Of a stretch of DNA of 64,000 nucleotides, positions 26,532 through 34,531 are shown piece by piece. The stretch lies in contig NZ_CP082164.1 in the NCBI RefSeq assembly GCF_023101685.1, positions 5,518,001 to 5,582,000 of the forward strand, read 5' to 3'. The stretch's first letter is position 1. The number at the start of each line of letters is the position of its first letter. The translations under genes were made by a program, and so were the position numbers. The notes beneath the pieces are model-generated. The model was not told where the DNA came from. It did no database searches and saw nothing but the letters and a program-made list of their open reading frames with translations. The stretch is from Bradyrhizobium sp. 186. GTDB lineage: Bacteria > Pseudomonadota > Alphaproteobacteria > Rhizobiales > Xanthobacteraceae.

Positions 26532-28016
26532 CTAGGACAGCGGATCGTAATCGACGGCGGCTTGATGCTGGCTGATCGCCTGCCCGCCCACATGGCGGAC
26601 CTTCTTCGCAACGGGCTCCGCGAACGTCAGCATGAGCGCGTCGCCTTTGTTGGGGCTTGGCAGGCCGCGATCCTTCATGTCCTCTTTGCTCTCAAGCTGG
26701 ACCTTGCCGTCTAAACGCGGCACGGTCTCCGGCCCGATCAGGTCTTGATACAAGTCCTCATCCTTCGGATCGATCGCACCGCCCGCCTTGATCCACTTTT
26801 TGCCCGTGCCCCAAATCTCGGCGCGCTTGTTCAGATAGCCGGGATCGATCGGCTTGCCCGAGAACCAGATAAGCCGCCACGTCCGGCCCATCACCTGACC
26901 GGCCGACACGATGCCCGTGCCATAGCCCGCATCAACGAACACCGCATCGGCCTGATGCTCATCCTCCAGGCGCGCGATCAGGTTCGCCATCTCGATATCG
27001 TTGTCATTGCGCGCGATGCTCGCGAGGCTCTTGGAGTAGAGCCCTTGCCGCAACATGATCTCGAACTTGTCGTCACCCGTCCAAGCCGGATCGACGCCCA
27101 GGATCACGGGCGCGAAGGCATAGCTACCCTTGCGGAGATGCACCGCGCGGGCTTTGTCAACGTCATCAGCAGAGATGTATTGCATGGCGCTTTGGGCTGG
27201 GAATTGCCCCCTCACTCTGTATTTGACGACATCGCTGTCCTCGCCGTGGTCATCGACGAGCTTCTGCAGATACTTTTTGTTCGTGCCCTCGACCGTGCGG
27301 CTATCGATCTGGCGATTGATCCAGCGATGCCGGAAGCGGCGGAAGCACTCGCGGAAACGGCCGCTATTGCGCGTCGGGTTGCCGAACACCACCCAAATGA
27401 TCACGGTGTTCTCGTCGGTCATCGCGCCCTCGGCGACTTCCCAAACCTTATCGTGAATTTTCGACGCCTCATCGAACAGGAGCAGGATGATCTTGCCCTT
27501 GTTGTGCAGGCCGGCGAACGCTTCCGTGTTGTGCTCGCTCCAGGTCAGGAAATCCATGCGCCAGCTATCGCCGTGCTGCGGGTCGCGTGACTTGATGCTC
27601 ATCGCCTGGACGTCGAACCACGAGCCGGTCAGCGACATCTTGAACCACTTCCCGACTTCGGGCGCGGTCTTGGTGCGCAACTGCGGTTCGGTGTTCGCCG
27701 TCATCAGGACTTTCGCGTCATCCCAACAGGACATGGCCCAATTCGAGAGCATGCCCATCTCGGCCGACTTGCCGATGCCGTGGCCGGACGCGACCGATAT
27801 CTGCAACGGCTCATAGCGCGTTGCCGGATCGGCGAGGTGATCGCGGATCACGCGGTTGATATCTGTCTGCCAGGAGCGCGGCCCATCGTACTCGGCAAGC
27901 TGCCCGTGGCCCCAATCCCAGGCCGTTTGCGACCACATGTCGGGATCGAACTGGCACGCCGCCGCAAGCTCAATGATCGCGTCGTTCGGATCGCGTTTAG
28001 ACGCGCTGGCCTTCAT
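26532..28016 (-). CDS. Terminase large subunit
   Basis: A 494-residue DNA-packaging motor. Walker A is G78-H-G-I-G-K83-S84 and Walker B is LLLFDEAS near residue 160. The C-terminal RNase H-fold nuclease starts with GVDPAWTGDD near 295 and continues with VFVDAGYGTG. The start at 28016 overlaps the upstream gene's stop (ATGA), so the longer open frame is not used. It cuts and packages DNA with the small subunit. Confidence 0.93.
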   Translation of the reverse strand: MKASASKRDPNDAIIELAAACQFDPDMWSQTAWDWGHGQLAEYDGPRSWQTDINRVIRDHLADPATRYEPLQISVASGHGIGKSAEMGMLSNWAMSCWDDAKVLMTANTEPQLRTKTAPEVGKWFKMSLTGSWFDVQAMSIKSRDPQHGDSWRMDFLTWSEHNTEAFAGLHNKGKIILLLFDEASKIHDKVWEVAEGAMTDENTVIIWVVFGNPTRNSGRFRECFRRFRHRWINRQIDSRTVEGTNKKYLQKLVDDHGEDSDVVKYRVRGQFPAQSAMQYISADDVDKARAVHLRKGSYAFAPVILGVDPAWTGDDKFEIMLRQGLYSKSLASIARNDNDIEMANLIARLEDEHQADAVFVDAGYGTGIVSAGQVMGRTWRLIWFSGKPIDPGYLNKRAEIWGTGKKWIKAGGAIDPKDEDLYQDLIGPETVPRLDGKVQLESKEDMKDRGLPSPNKGDALMLTFAEPVAKKVRHVGGQAISQHQAAVDYDPLS

Positions 28017-28516
28017 GGCTGCACAGCTTCCCACCGGAATTTCGCTTGCCCGTTCACGTCCTGATATTCCCGGCCCTCGCGCGACGTCCAACCCTTGCCG
28101 GCCGGGAACGTCTTGACCTCGGCAGCTATCTGGAAACCCACCGCGCTCAGGCTCGAACCCGGCTCAGATTGCAGCGTGTAGGTAATCAGCTTGCGGCCGC
28201 CCATCGCCTGCCACGCGCGCCAGCACGCCGCATAGAGCTTGGAGCAGACCGGGACGGTGTGGCCGTTGTCGAGCGTTCGCTTGATGCCATCGGTGCAGCA
28301 GCGCGTTACTTCCGCCGTCAACCCGTCGTCGAGCTTCCAGGCCACCGGCCGGCCCACGATAGCGACGCCGACAATCTCGCCGTCTAGGAGCGCACTGATC
28401 GCGAAGCGCGCGCCTTGCACCCGCTTGTTGTGGCGATGATACGCAGTGACGAACGCGTTCGCCTTGGCGATCGTCGTCGGCGCAATCACAAGCCGTTTAG
28501 TCGCCGCGCTAGCCAT
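28013..28516 (-). CDS. XF1762 family GNAT-like protein (Mom-related fold candidate)
   Basis: A 167-residue protein of the XF1762 type. Conserved blocks are AYHRHNKRV near residue 25, GVAIVGRPVA near 50, EVTRCCTDG near 69 and the run KLITYTL near 110, followed by a final Trp/Arg segment. These lie on a GNAT acyltransferase fold, the fold also used by phage Mu Mom, which modifies adenines in DNA. Its place between the terminase subunits' genes would suit late DNA modification before packaging. The fold and any modification role are inferred. Confidence 0.68.
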   Translation of the reverse strand: MASAATKRLVIAPTTIAKANAFVTAYHRHNKRVQGARFAISALLDGEIVGVAIVGRPVAWKLDDGLTAEVTRCCTDGIKRTLDNGHTVPVCSKLYAACWRAWQAMGGRKLITYTLQSEPGSSLSAVGFQIAAEVKTFPAGKGWTSREGREYQDVNGQAKFRWEAVQP

Positions 28517-28589
28517 CGGTCAGGATCACGATGAAAAGCGCCAAGGCGAATGCGCCAAGGCCGAGCATGACGCCGAACAGGATGGTCAT
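28509..28589 (-). CDS. 26-residue membrane peptide
   Basis: A very short gene with one membrane segment (residues 2-23) and a polar end. Its ATG overlaps the small terminase stop (ATGA), and its own stop overlaps the start of the XF1762-like gene. Coupling on both sides is the main evidence that it is translated. The role is unknown. Confidence 0.45.
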   Translation of the reverse strand: MTILFGVMLGLGAFALALFIVILTDG

Positions 28590-29143
28590 TTGCCGCCCGC
28601 CTTCGCCTTCGCCCGCGCAATGCGATCGGCCAGCGCCTCGACGCCGCTGACCGCAACGTTCTCCTGGAACGCCTGGACGTTCACATGCTTGCCGATCAGC
28701 TCCAGCCGGCGCACGCGGTCGCTGATCTTCACCTTGCGGATCAGGCCCATCTTTACGCCCTCGATCTCGATTTCCTCGACGTCCATCCCGGCAACGAGGC
28801 CCTGCCTCCAAATTTTCGGCCAGTCTTTGAGCGGCTTGAGCGCGCCGTCCGGCTCATAGATATCGGCGACGTCGGCCTCAGCCTCAGCCGCGAGACGCTT
28901 GAGCACCCAGGCTGCATCGATCTTGGTTTCCTCAGAGCGCGCAGCCATGGCCGCGTCGATCGCCGCCTTGACGTGCGGCTTGGTCATCAACTCGACCGCG
29001 ATCACGCCCGCCGTCTTGACGCTGTACCCGGCACGGATCGCCGCCTGGGTCGCGTTCAGGTCAATGAGATATTCGCGGACGAACGCGGCTTGCTTCGCCG
29101 TCATCTCGATCGCCTGTTTCGGTGCCTTCGCCACGACTGCCAC
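28586..29143 (-). CDS. Terminase small subunit
   Basis: A 185-residue protein of the Terminase_2 type. The N-terminal HTH is seen in LTAKQAAFVREYL-like order (MTAKQAAFVREYLID, NATQAAIRAGYS), followed by a long helix and a C-terminal oligomerisation part. It recognises the packaging site and recruits the large subunit. It is the first gene of the late minus-strand run, next to the control region. Confidence 0.88.
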   Translation of the reverse strand: MAVVAKAPKQAIEMTAKQAAFVREYLIDLNATQAAIRAGYSVKTAGVIAVELMTKPHVKAAIDAAMAARSEETKIDAAWVLKRLAAEAEADVADIYEPDGALKPLKDWPKIWRQGLVAGMDVEEIEIEGVKMGLIRKVKISDRVRRLELIGKHVNVQAFQENVAVSGVEALADRIARAKAKAGGK

Positions 29144-29593
29144 ATAGAGGTTTGATTAGGCATGCGTGTATAAGCCCGGATGGTTGTTGCTCAGATCACA
29201 ACGCTAATTTGCGATGCCTGCCCCTGCCCCGGTTCCGAGTGGCAAGGAGGTTTCTAAGAGCGACCAAACTTTTTTGAAATGGTGGGGATAGCGGGTTGTA
29301 TACCCGGCTATAAGTTTAAACCGGGCTATACCTCTCCTAATTAAAAAGTTTACTACCCTGTTATAAAAGTCCTCGTCACAGGTATATTATTGATTGATCT
29401 GGATATTTAGCGCGGCGAGGTTGATAGCGAACATTTTCGGCGCCAGGAATGTTCGTTACCTCAATTTACAAGATTGTACCGCATCGGTCCTAATCTTCGG
29501 ATAATCAGCAACCATATTTGTTCGTTATAAACCTCGTTGACACTGACCTTGTGTTGTGTTCTGTTGTGATTATCGCAACAAAGGAACGCAGCA
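29144..29593. promoter_or_regulatory. Divergent control region between late and early genes
   Basis: 450 bases without a convincing gene, clearly more AT-rich than the phage genes. It holds an inverted repeat (29298-29307 with 29321-29331, arms TATACCCGG / CCGGGCTATA with one extra base), a spaced dyad CGAACATT / AATGTTCG (29428-29435 with 29448-29455), a TTGACA box (29537-29542) and a 17-base operator (29563-29579). A half site TCACAAC lies at 29196-29202. It probably carries the early promoter, the late promoter and their control sites; an origin is also possible. Confidence 0.7.
29537..29579 (+). promoter_or_regulatory. Early promoter with operator copy 1
   Basis: TTGACA at 29537-29542 is followed by the dyad GTTGTGATTATCGCAAC (29563-29579; arms of 7 with one mismatch, spacer of 3), which covers the expected -10 and start point. 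The first early gene starts at 29594, with AAGGA ahead of it. The same arrangement recurs at 31799-31843, which supports a repressor operator. Confidence 0.7.
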
Positions 29594-30121
29594 ATGTCAG
29601 CCGTGAAATTCGTCCGCGTCGAGCGCGATTGCCCCGGAAACAAGAACCGCCGCCGCGACGCCGACGCCAATGGAACAACCACCCGCCTGATCATCGACTA
29701 CAATGTCCTAGTCGACGGCGAGCACCGCGCGACCATGATGAGCGAAGGTTCCTTCGGTCGCGGCTATCGCCTCCATGACGCTGACGGCCGCGCTATCTGC
29801 GCGCCCAACCGGACGTGGTCAACGCACCTTGGCGAGACGGTCGAGAAGAAGGCCGACTTTGAGCGCGTCGCAGCCGAATACCTTGCGAACGGCCGCATCC
29901 CGACGATCGCGGCCATGGCCGAGCAGCGCAAGCAAGAGCAGGAAGCCGCCCGAGCGGAACGCCGCGAACGTCTGGACCGCACCCGCGCCCACATCGTCAA
30001 GAGCCACGGGATCGAGCTTTACAACGCGCTCGCGACCTATCGCGACAGCCCGGAGGTTAAGATTTTGCTCGCCGACATCGACCGCGATGTTGCCGACGCG
30101 CTCGCGAACATCGACGAGTGA
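29594..30121 (+). CDS. First early-operon protein, unknown
   Basis: A 175-residue protein. The N-terminal 80 residues are beta-like and basic; residues 100-130 are a charged coiled coil (EQRKQEQEAARAERRERL); the C-terminal 45 residues form an acidic helical end. It is the first gene behind the operator-controlled promoter, so it is probably made very early. No family is recognised. Confidence 0.7.
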   Translation: MSAVKFVRVERDCPGNKNRRRDADANGTTTRLIIDYNVLVDGEHRATMMSEGSFGRGYRLHDADGRAICAPNRTWSTHLGETVEKKADFERVAAEYLANGRIPTIAAMAEQRKQEQEAARAERRERLDRTRAHIVKSHGIELYNALATYRDSPEVKILLADIDRDVADALANIDE

Positions 30122-30131
30122 GGGCCGGCCA

Positions 30132-30260
30132 ATGAACCGCCCCCACCCCATCGCCGCCGCCGCGCTCGCCGCGCTCGAGGAAATCGGCGCGCTCGCCGCC
30201 CTGGTCTCGTTCATCGCCGCCCTCGCCGTATGGTCCGGCGTCATCGGAGGATCGCTGTGA
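30132..30260 (+). CDS. Small membrane protein, 42 residues
   Basis: Ala/Leu-rich with a membrane segment over about residues 17-38. It starts 10 bases after the previous stop and ends in a GTGA overlap with the next gene. Too short for a family call. Confidence 0.45.
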   Translation: MNRPHPIAAAALAALEEIGALAALVSFIAALAVWSGVIGGSL

Positions 30261-30583
30261 CTGATATCGTCCCCCAGCTCCGCGACGTCGTCAGCAAGGG
30301 ATCACCGTTCGGCTATCTAATGAAGGCCGCAGCCGAGGAGATCGAAAGCTTGCGCGCCGGCATCCGGACCTATCTTGCTACCCGTGACGGCATCGCCGCA
30401 GCCCGCGAGAAGCGGCTTGCCGAGGTGATCCAGGAGCGCGACGCGTTGCTTAAAGCCGAGCCCGTCGCTTGGCGCTGGCGCTTCCTGGGCGAAAGTTCAT
30501 GGACGATCGTTAGCAAGCGCCCCAAGCACGCCGACGATAGCGACGTCATCTGTGAACCGCTTTGCATCGGACGCCGCCCATGA
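30257..30583 (+). CDS. Early phage protein, unknown
   Basis: A 108-residue protein. GGAGG lies 6 bases before the GTG start, which overlaps the previous stop. The N-terminus is helical (AAAEEIESLRAGI), the middle a coiled coil, and the C-terminus a compact domain with AEPVAWRWRF and a late CEPL. This last block is common in small early phage proteins of unknown function. Confidence 0.6.
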   Translation: MTDIVPQLRDVVSKGSPFGYLMKAAAEEIESLRAGIRTYLATRDGIAAAREKRLAEVIQERDALLKAEPVAWRWRFLGESSWTIVSKRPKHADDSDVICEPLCIGRRP

Positions 30584-30675
30584 TCGCGCAAACCTTCATC
30601 GCCTTGGGTTGCGGCGTTCTCGCCCTCGCCCTTGCGTGGCGCTGGGAACAGGCTGACAGCGAGGCGGAACGATGA
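30580..30675 (+). CDS. 31-residue membrane peptide
   Basis: One membrane segment (residues 4-22) and a charged C-terminus. The start and stop both overlap the neighbours as ATGA. The call relies on this coupling. Confidence 0.4.
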   Translation: MIAQTFIALGCGVLALALAWRWEQADSEAER

Positions 30676-30923
30676 AAGCCGCCCGCAAGCCCGCCCAGGC
30701 CACGCTTGACGTCCGCCGCTACATCGTTCGGTGCAGCGGGTTCACCGATTGCGCCGTCAGCGCCGCAACGCCGGCCGGCGCGAAATATCGCGCGTTCAAG
30801 CTGGCGCGCGAGGCCGGCTATTTTAGCGAGGGGTTTCACGCCTTCCTAGCCAATGGTGTCACCGCGCGCGCGGATCGCCGCCCGCTATGGCTTGCCAACG
30901 AGAACCCGGAGTTGGGCCTTTGA
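30672..30923 (+). CDS. Small basic early protein, unknown
   Basis: 83 residues, basic at the N-terminus, with a GFTDCAVSAATPAGAKYRAFKLA block that looks like a small alpha/beta domain. It is overlapped by ATGA with the upstream peptide. The function is unknown. Confidence 0.55.
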   Translation: MKAARKPAQATLDVRRYIVRCSGFTDCAVSAATPAGAKYRAFKLAREAGYFSEGFHAFLANGVTARADRRPLWLANENPELGL

Positions 30924-31375
30924 GCGTCACCGCCCGCCTTGCCCGCGACGAAGCGATTGCAGACGCCTTGCGCGTTGCCACGGCAGTCATTGGCGACGAC
31001 GCGGCCAGCCCCCAGGCGCTTGCGATCGTCGCGGCGATTAAACGCTTGCGCGTTGCCGACCCGATCAAGATCGCGGCGCTATCGAGAGTGAACTACCTCG
31101 CCCAGCTACAGCGCGAGGCGCAAACCATGTGGAACGGCCACTATGAGGCCGAGGCGACCGGACCGGAACACGACGTCATTGCCGGTATCGACACCCCAAT
31201 AGGCCGCTTCCGAACGGTGACGTGGCGTCGGCGCTGGAGCAACGGCCGGATCGCATGGGCGAGCGAATACTATTTGAACGACGAGCCGATCACGATCGCC
31301 GAGATCGAGGCTGCCGGCTTGTCACAACGGCCGACCACCCGGCAGAGGCGAAGGGTTGCCCCGCCCTCCCCGTAG
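30920..31375 (+). CDS. Early protein, unknown, probable TTG start
   Basis: A 151-residue protein. The preferred start is TTG at 30920, which overlaps the previous stop and follows GGAG; an ATG at 30887 is the alternative but overlaps more. The N-terminal 65 residues are helical. The C-terminal half (PIGRFRTVTWRRRWSNGRI) is beta-like and basic, which could suit nucleic-acid binding. No family is recognised. Confidence 0.55.
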   Translation: MSVTARLARDEAIADALRVATAVIGDDAASPQALAIVAAIKRLRVADPIKIAALSRVNYLAQLQREAQTMWNGHYEAEATGPEHDVIAGIDTPIGRFRTVTWRRRWSNGRIAWASEYYLNDEPITIAEIEAAGLSQRPTTRQRRRVAPPSP

Positions 31376-31390
31376 CGGCATGATCGGCGG

Positions 31391-31573
31391 ATGCAAACCA
31401 TAGTCCGCCTGATCAGGCACGAAGAAAGCTTTGAGGTCCGGGTTTCGACTTTCGTCTATTTCGACGACGAGCCCGGCCGGCGATCCATCAATGGCCGGCC
31501 ATCCCGCGAGAACGCCGAAGAACGCGCGAAGCAGATCGCCCGAGCCGAGAGCGCCAGGGTAAGAGGCAAATGA
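31391..31573 (+). CDS. Small early protein, unknown
   Basis: 60 residues: a beta-like N-terminus followed by a basic helix (ENAEERAKQIARAES). It overlaps the next gene as ATGA. Nothing more can be assigned. Confidence 0.5.
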   Translation: MQTIVRLIRHEESFEVRVSTFVYFDDEPGRRSINGRPSRENAEERAKQIARAESARVRGK

Positions 31574-31776
31574 TCAAGCGCGCGCCGCTGGAACTGCCAC
31601 CCGGAACAGGCCGCGCGTTCCTGCGGGACATGGCCGCCTATTTTGCTGCGGACACGGAATTGAAGCGCGATGAGATCGCGGCGCGGCAACTCCACATTTT
31701 GCGCCAGCACTACACTGGGAAACTGCGGCTGATGGACATCAAGGAAATGTTCCATCAGTTGCGCGACGAAGCTTAA
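31570..31776 (+). CDS. Small helical early protein, unknown
   Basis: 68 residues, mostly helical, with a C-terminal LRLMDIKEMFHQLRDEA segment. It is the last gene before the second operator-controlled promoter. Confidence 0.55.
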   Translation: MIKRAPLELPPGTGRAFLRDMAAYFAADTELKRDEIAARQLHILRQHYTGKLRLMDIKEMFHQLRDEA

Positions 31777-31798
31777 CAACAAAATTGTAGCTCTCGAC

Positions 31799-31843
31799 TT
31801 GACAGAGCTTTAAACCCGTCCATAGTGTTGTGATATTCACAAC
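31799..31843 (+). promoter_or_regulatory. Second early promoter with operator copy 2
   Basis: TTGACA (31799-31804), an 18-base spacer and TAGTGT (31823-31828) form a promoter. The perfect dyad GTTGTGATATTCACAAC (31827-31843) overlaps the -10. The gene starts at 31863 with AGGA ahead. The operator matches the copy at 29563-29579 in 15 of 17 positions. Confidence 0.75.
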
Positions 31844-31862
31844 GTCACAACAGGACGCAACG

Positions 31863-32270
31863 ATGAGCGCAACGCCGGCCGATCCCGCCGACTATGCCCG
31901 CAACCACTGGCGCAAATTCGAGAGTGCCCAGGAGCACGCCGAGCGCGTCGAGGCCGCCGAGCAGACGGCCGGGCGCTACTTCGCCAGCGCCACGGCGCAG
32001 CAGCGCCAGACCTTTACCGACACCATGGAGTTTCTGCGCGCGTTCAGCGGCCCCATGTGGGATCGCCGCCGCGCCGCCGCGAAAGCCGCTTGGGAGCAGA
32101 CCACGGCCGGCGCGCGCACCCTGTTCGAGATCACCGCCGACGAGATCATGCGCGACGGCGAGGTTTCCGAGGCGACGTCGCTTGCGTGGGACGTGCTCGC
32201 CGAGATCGCCGAGCAGCAGCCCGCACCCTTCACCCCGACCGTCCACCACCAACCCCAGGTATCACTATGA
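31863..32270 (+). CDS. Unknown early protein upstream of sliding clamp
   Basis: A 135-residue, mainly helical protein. The N-terminus is acidic, then come Arg/Ala-rich helices, then a Pro-rich end. It is the first gene behind the second operator and is coupled by ATGA to the DnaN-like gene. A replication accessory role is possible by position only. Confidence 0.6.
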   Translation: MSATPADPADYARNHWRKFESAQEHAERVEAAEQTAGRYFASATAQQRQTFTDTMEFLRAFSGPMWDRRRAAAKAAWEQTTAGARTLFEITADEIMRDGEVSEATSLAWDVLAEIAEQQPAPFTPTVHHQPQVSL

Positions 32271-33388
32271 AATTCGTTGTCGTCGAAGGCCGCGCCCTCA
32301 AGCAGGCCATGAAGATCGTCGCCGCCATCATCGAGCGGCGCAACACCATCCCGATCCTGGGGCATGCCAAGATCACGCACAGCGACGCCGGCCTGCGGAT
32401 CACCGGGACCGACCTGGACCTTGAGGCGCATGTTGACCTGGACGTGATCGACGGCGCGGGCGGCGAATGGTCCGCCTGCATCAGCGCGTCGGTTCTCGCC
32501 GGCATCGCCCGCGTCGCCGGAACCATGAACGTCCGGATCGAGCGCGCCGACAACGACCTCAACGCCACGATCACCCTTGGAGACGGGGCGGCCTTCTACG
32601 AGATCGAGACCCTGCCCGAGACCGACTATCCCGAGATCGGCGGCGAGCGCGGCAGCATGATCGAGGCGTTCACGAACGGCATGTTCGCGGCGACGCTGGA
32701 CAAGGTGCGATGGTGCGTCTCGACCGAGGAAACGCGATACTACCTCAACGGCGTTTGCTGGCACGTCACTGCGAAGGATCGCCGGTTCGTTGCGACGGAC
32801 GGCCACCGCATGGCGATATGCCAGTATGCGAACGAAGGCGGCGAGGCCAGCACGCGGATCATCCCGCGCAAGACGGTGCGGATCGTCACCGACCACCTTG
32901 CCGGCAAGGACGTGAAGTTGTTCGACGCCGGCGCGAACAGGATCGACATCGTTGCGCCCGGCCTCTCGATCCGCTCCAAGCTGATCGATGGCACCTATCC
33001 CGACTATGCCCGCGTCCTGCCAGGACGGCATGAATTCACGTTCAACTTGAAGCGCGACGAGATCGTTGCAGCCATCGATCAGGCCACGGCGATCGGCGGC
33101 GACCGGACGACGGCGATCAAGTTCAGCAACGGCAACGGCCGCGCCGTGATCGAGCGCCGGAGCGCGGACTTTGGCAGCGCCAAGGTCAAGACCTCGACGG
33201 CATGGCCCTACAAAGGCCAGGACGATACCGTTCCTGCACCGTTCGCCTTCAACAGCCGCTATCTGCGCGAGGTTGCGAACGCATGCCAGGGCGCGATCAC
33301 CCTGCGCATGGTCGATCAGTCGTCGCCGTTCTCGATCCACGACGAGGACGCCACCATGACTCGCGTTCTGATGCCGATGCGGGCCTGA
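32267..33388 (+). CDS. dnaN: DNA polymerase III beta (sliding clamp) homologue, phage-encoded
   Basis: 373 residues, the normal clamp length, in three clamp repeats. The typical segments are AAIIERRNTIPILGHAKI near the N-terminus, the LPETDYPEIG block in the second repeat, and YLREVANAC near the start of the last part, with a C-terminal RVLMPMRA. The clamp encircles DNA and tethers polymerase. A copy on a prophage probably recruits host or phage polymerase, or competes with the host clamp. The start at 32267 overlaps the previous stop; the end overlaps the HNH start (TGATG). A longer upstream frame is antisense-like and is not used. Confidence 0.9.
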   Translation: MKFVVVEGRALKQAMKIVAAIIERRNTIPILGHAKITHSDAGLRITGTDLDLEAHVDLDVIDGAGGEWSACISASVLAGIARVAGTMNVRIERADNDLNATITLGDGAAFYEIETLPETDYPEIGGERGSMIEAFTNGMFAATLDKVRWCVSTEETRYYLNGVCWHVTAKDRRFVATDGHRMAICQYANEGGEASTRIIPRKTVRIVTDHLAGKDVKLFDAGANRIDIVAPGLSIRSKLIDGTYPDYARVLPGRHEFTFNLKRDEIVAAIDQATAIGGDRTTAIKFSNGNGRAVIERRSADFGSAKVKTSTAWPYKGQDDTVPAPFAFNSRYLREVANACQGAITLRMVDQSSPFSIHDEDATMTRVLMPMRA

Positions 33389-33744
33389 TGCCGATCAGCG
33401 CCGAGAAAATGAGCCGCTACCCAGGCGGCTCGATCTATTCGAAAGTCTGGAAGGCGTTCCGCGCCTTCCTGCTTTTCCGCGCGGCTAACCGCTGCGAGGG
33501 GACGCCGGACCGACCGCATTGCCGCGCCAGGAACGGCAAGCCCCACCCCGAGACCGGCAGCAGGGTAGTTCTGACGGTTGCCCACATGGACCACGACGAG
33601 AGCCACGCCGATCCCGAGCGATGCCGCGCGCTCTGCCAGCGCTGTCACAACAGATGGGACGCCGCGCACCGCCGCAGGAACCAAGCCGACACATGGCGGG
33701 GCAAATACGCCATCGGAGATTTTTTAGCGGAGCTATGCGAATGA
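33388..33744 (+). CDS. HNH endonuclease-like protein
   Basis: 118 residues. A first Cys pair is in CEGTPDRPHC. The HNH core is AHMDHDESH followed by CRALCQRCHNRW and a final AAHR. Enzymes of this size nick or cut phage or host DNA, often in packaging or recombination. It is coupled to the clamp gene and to the following ASCH gene. Confidence 0.78.
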   Translation: MPISAEKMSRYPGGSIYSKVWKAFRAFLLFRAANRCEGTPDRPHCRARNGKPHPETGSRVVLTVAHMDHDESHADPERCRALCQRCHNRWDAAHRRRNQADTWRGKYAIGDFLAELCE

Positions 33745-34151
33745 ACCTGCCAGAAAAAGCACTCAGCATCATGCAGCCGTGGGCATGGCTGATCGTCAAC
33801 GGTCGCAAGGACATCGAGAACCGTGACTGGACGACGCGGTATCGCGGCCCCGTGGCGATCCACGCAGGCAAGAAGGGCGACAAAGGCCCGTGGCATGACC
33901 TTGTGAACGGCATTCATCCCGTCACGGGCGAACGGCTTGGATGGTCTATCGACATCAGCGGCGCGCGCCCACCCGGCGCGGACTGCGGCGGCATCGTCGG
34001 CGTCGCCGAGATCGTCGATTGCGTCGATAGCAGCGGTAGCCCGTGGTTTGTCGGCCGCTACGGTTTCGTGATCCGCAACGCGAGGCCGGTCCCGTTCATC
34101 CCCGTCAAGGGCGCGCTTGGCTTCTTCAAATGGCAGGATCGCCGGCTATGA
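33741..34151 (+). CDS. ASCH domain protein
   Basis: 136 residues. The ASCH signature SIMQPWAWLIVNGRKDIENR stands at the N-terminus, followed by GGIVGVAEIVD and a C-terminal GFFKWQ. ASCH domains bind RNA or modified nucleosides. The ATG overlaps the HNH stop, with GGAG 8 bases ahead; an upstream in-frame ATG at 33735 is less well placed. Confidence 0.82.
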   Translation: MNLPEKALSIMQPWAWLIVNGRKDIENRDWTTRYRGPVAIHAGKKGDKGPWHDLVNGIHPVTGERLGWSIDISGARPPGADCGGIVGVAEIVDCVDSSGSPWFVGRYGFVIRNARPVPFIPVKGALGFFKWQDRRL

Positions 34152-34531
34152 CCCTGTTCGCATCGGTCGCGCTGTTCCGCCGAGACGGCGGGATCGTATT
34201 CAAAGCCCCGCGCAAGGAACCGAGCGCGGACAAGACCCAGGCGCGGAAATCCGCGTCGCGGTTCTGGCGCGGCAACATCACCGAGCCGGACGTTCTCACC
34301 AAGATCATCCTGGTTCAGCACGACGGGCGCACGGTCTACATCGCCGAGCGCGCGACGGTGGCCGGCCAGGATCGGCCGTGGGTGGAATACCGCCTGGACG
34401 CTGACGCGGCGCTCAAGACTGCCCACGTTGCGGCCTGCCTCTCCGAGCTTGGCATTGACCCGGCATCCGTCCCGCCGCCGATGCCCGACGTCCTCGAAAT
34501 CAACGGCGTGATCTACAGGCGAGAGATATGA
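34148..34531 (+). CDS. Unknown early protein
   Basis: 127 residues with a basic middle (KAPRKEPSADKTQARKSA) and a C-terminal PDVLEINGVIYRRE. Nothing in it identifies a family. The start overlaps the ASCH stop (ATGA). Confidence 0.6.
   Translation: MTLFASVALFRRDGGIVFKAPRKEPSADKTQARKSASRFWRGNITEPDVLTKIILVQHDGRTVYIAERATVAGQDRPWVEYRLDADAALKTAHVAACLSELGIDPASVPPPMPDVLEINGVIYRREI

Noticed and set aside
29144..29593. LexA box (GTTC-N7-GTTC) near the early promoter
   Set aside because: GTTC and GAAC words occur, but none has the required spacing.
29461..29694. Minus-strand 77-codon frame in the control region as a repressor
   Set aside because: No HTH pattern; it overlaps the operator and the start of the first early gene.
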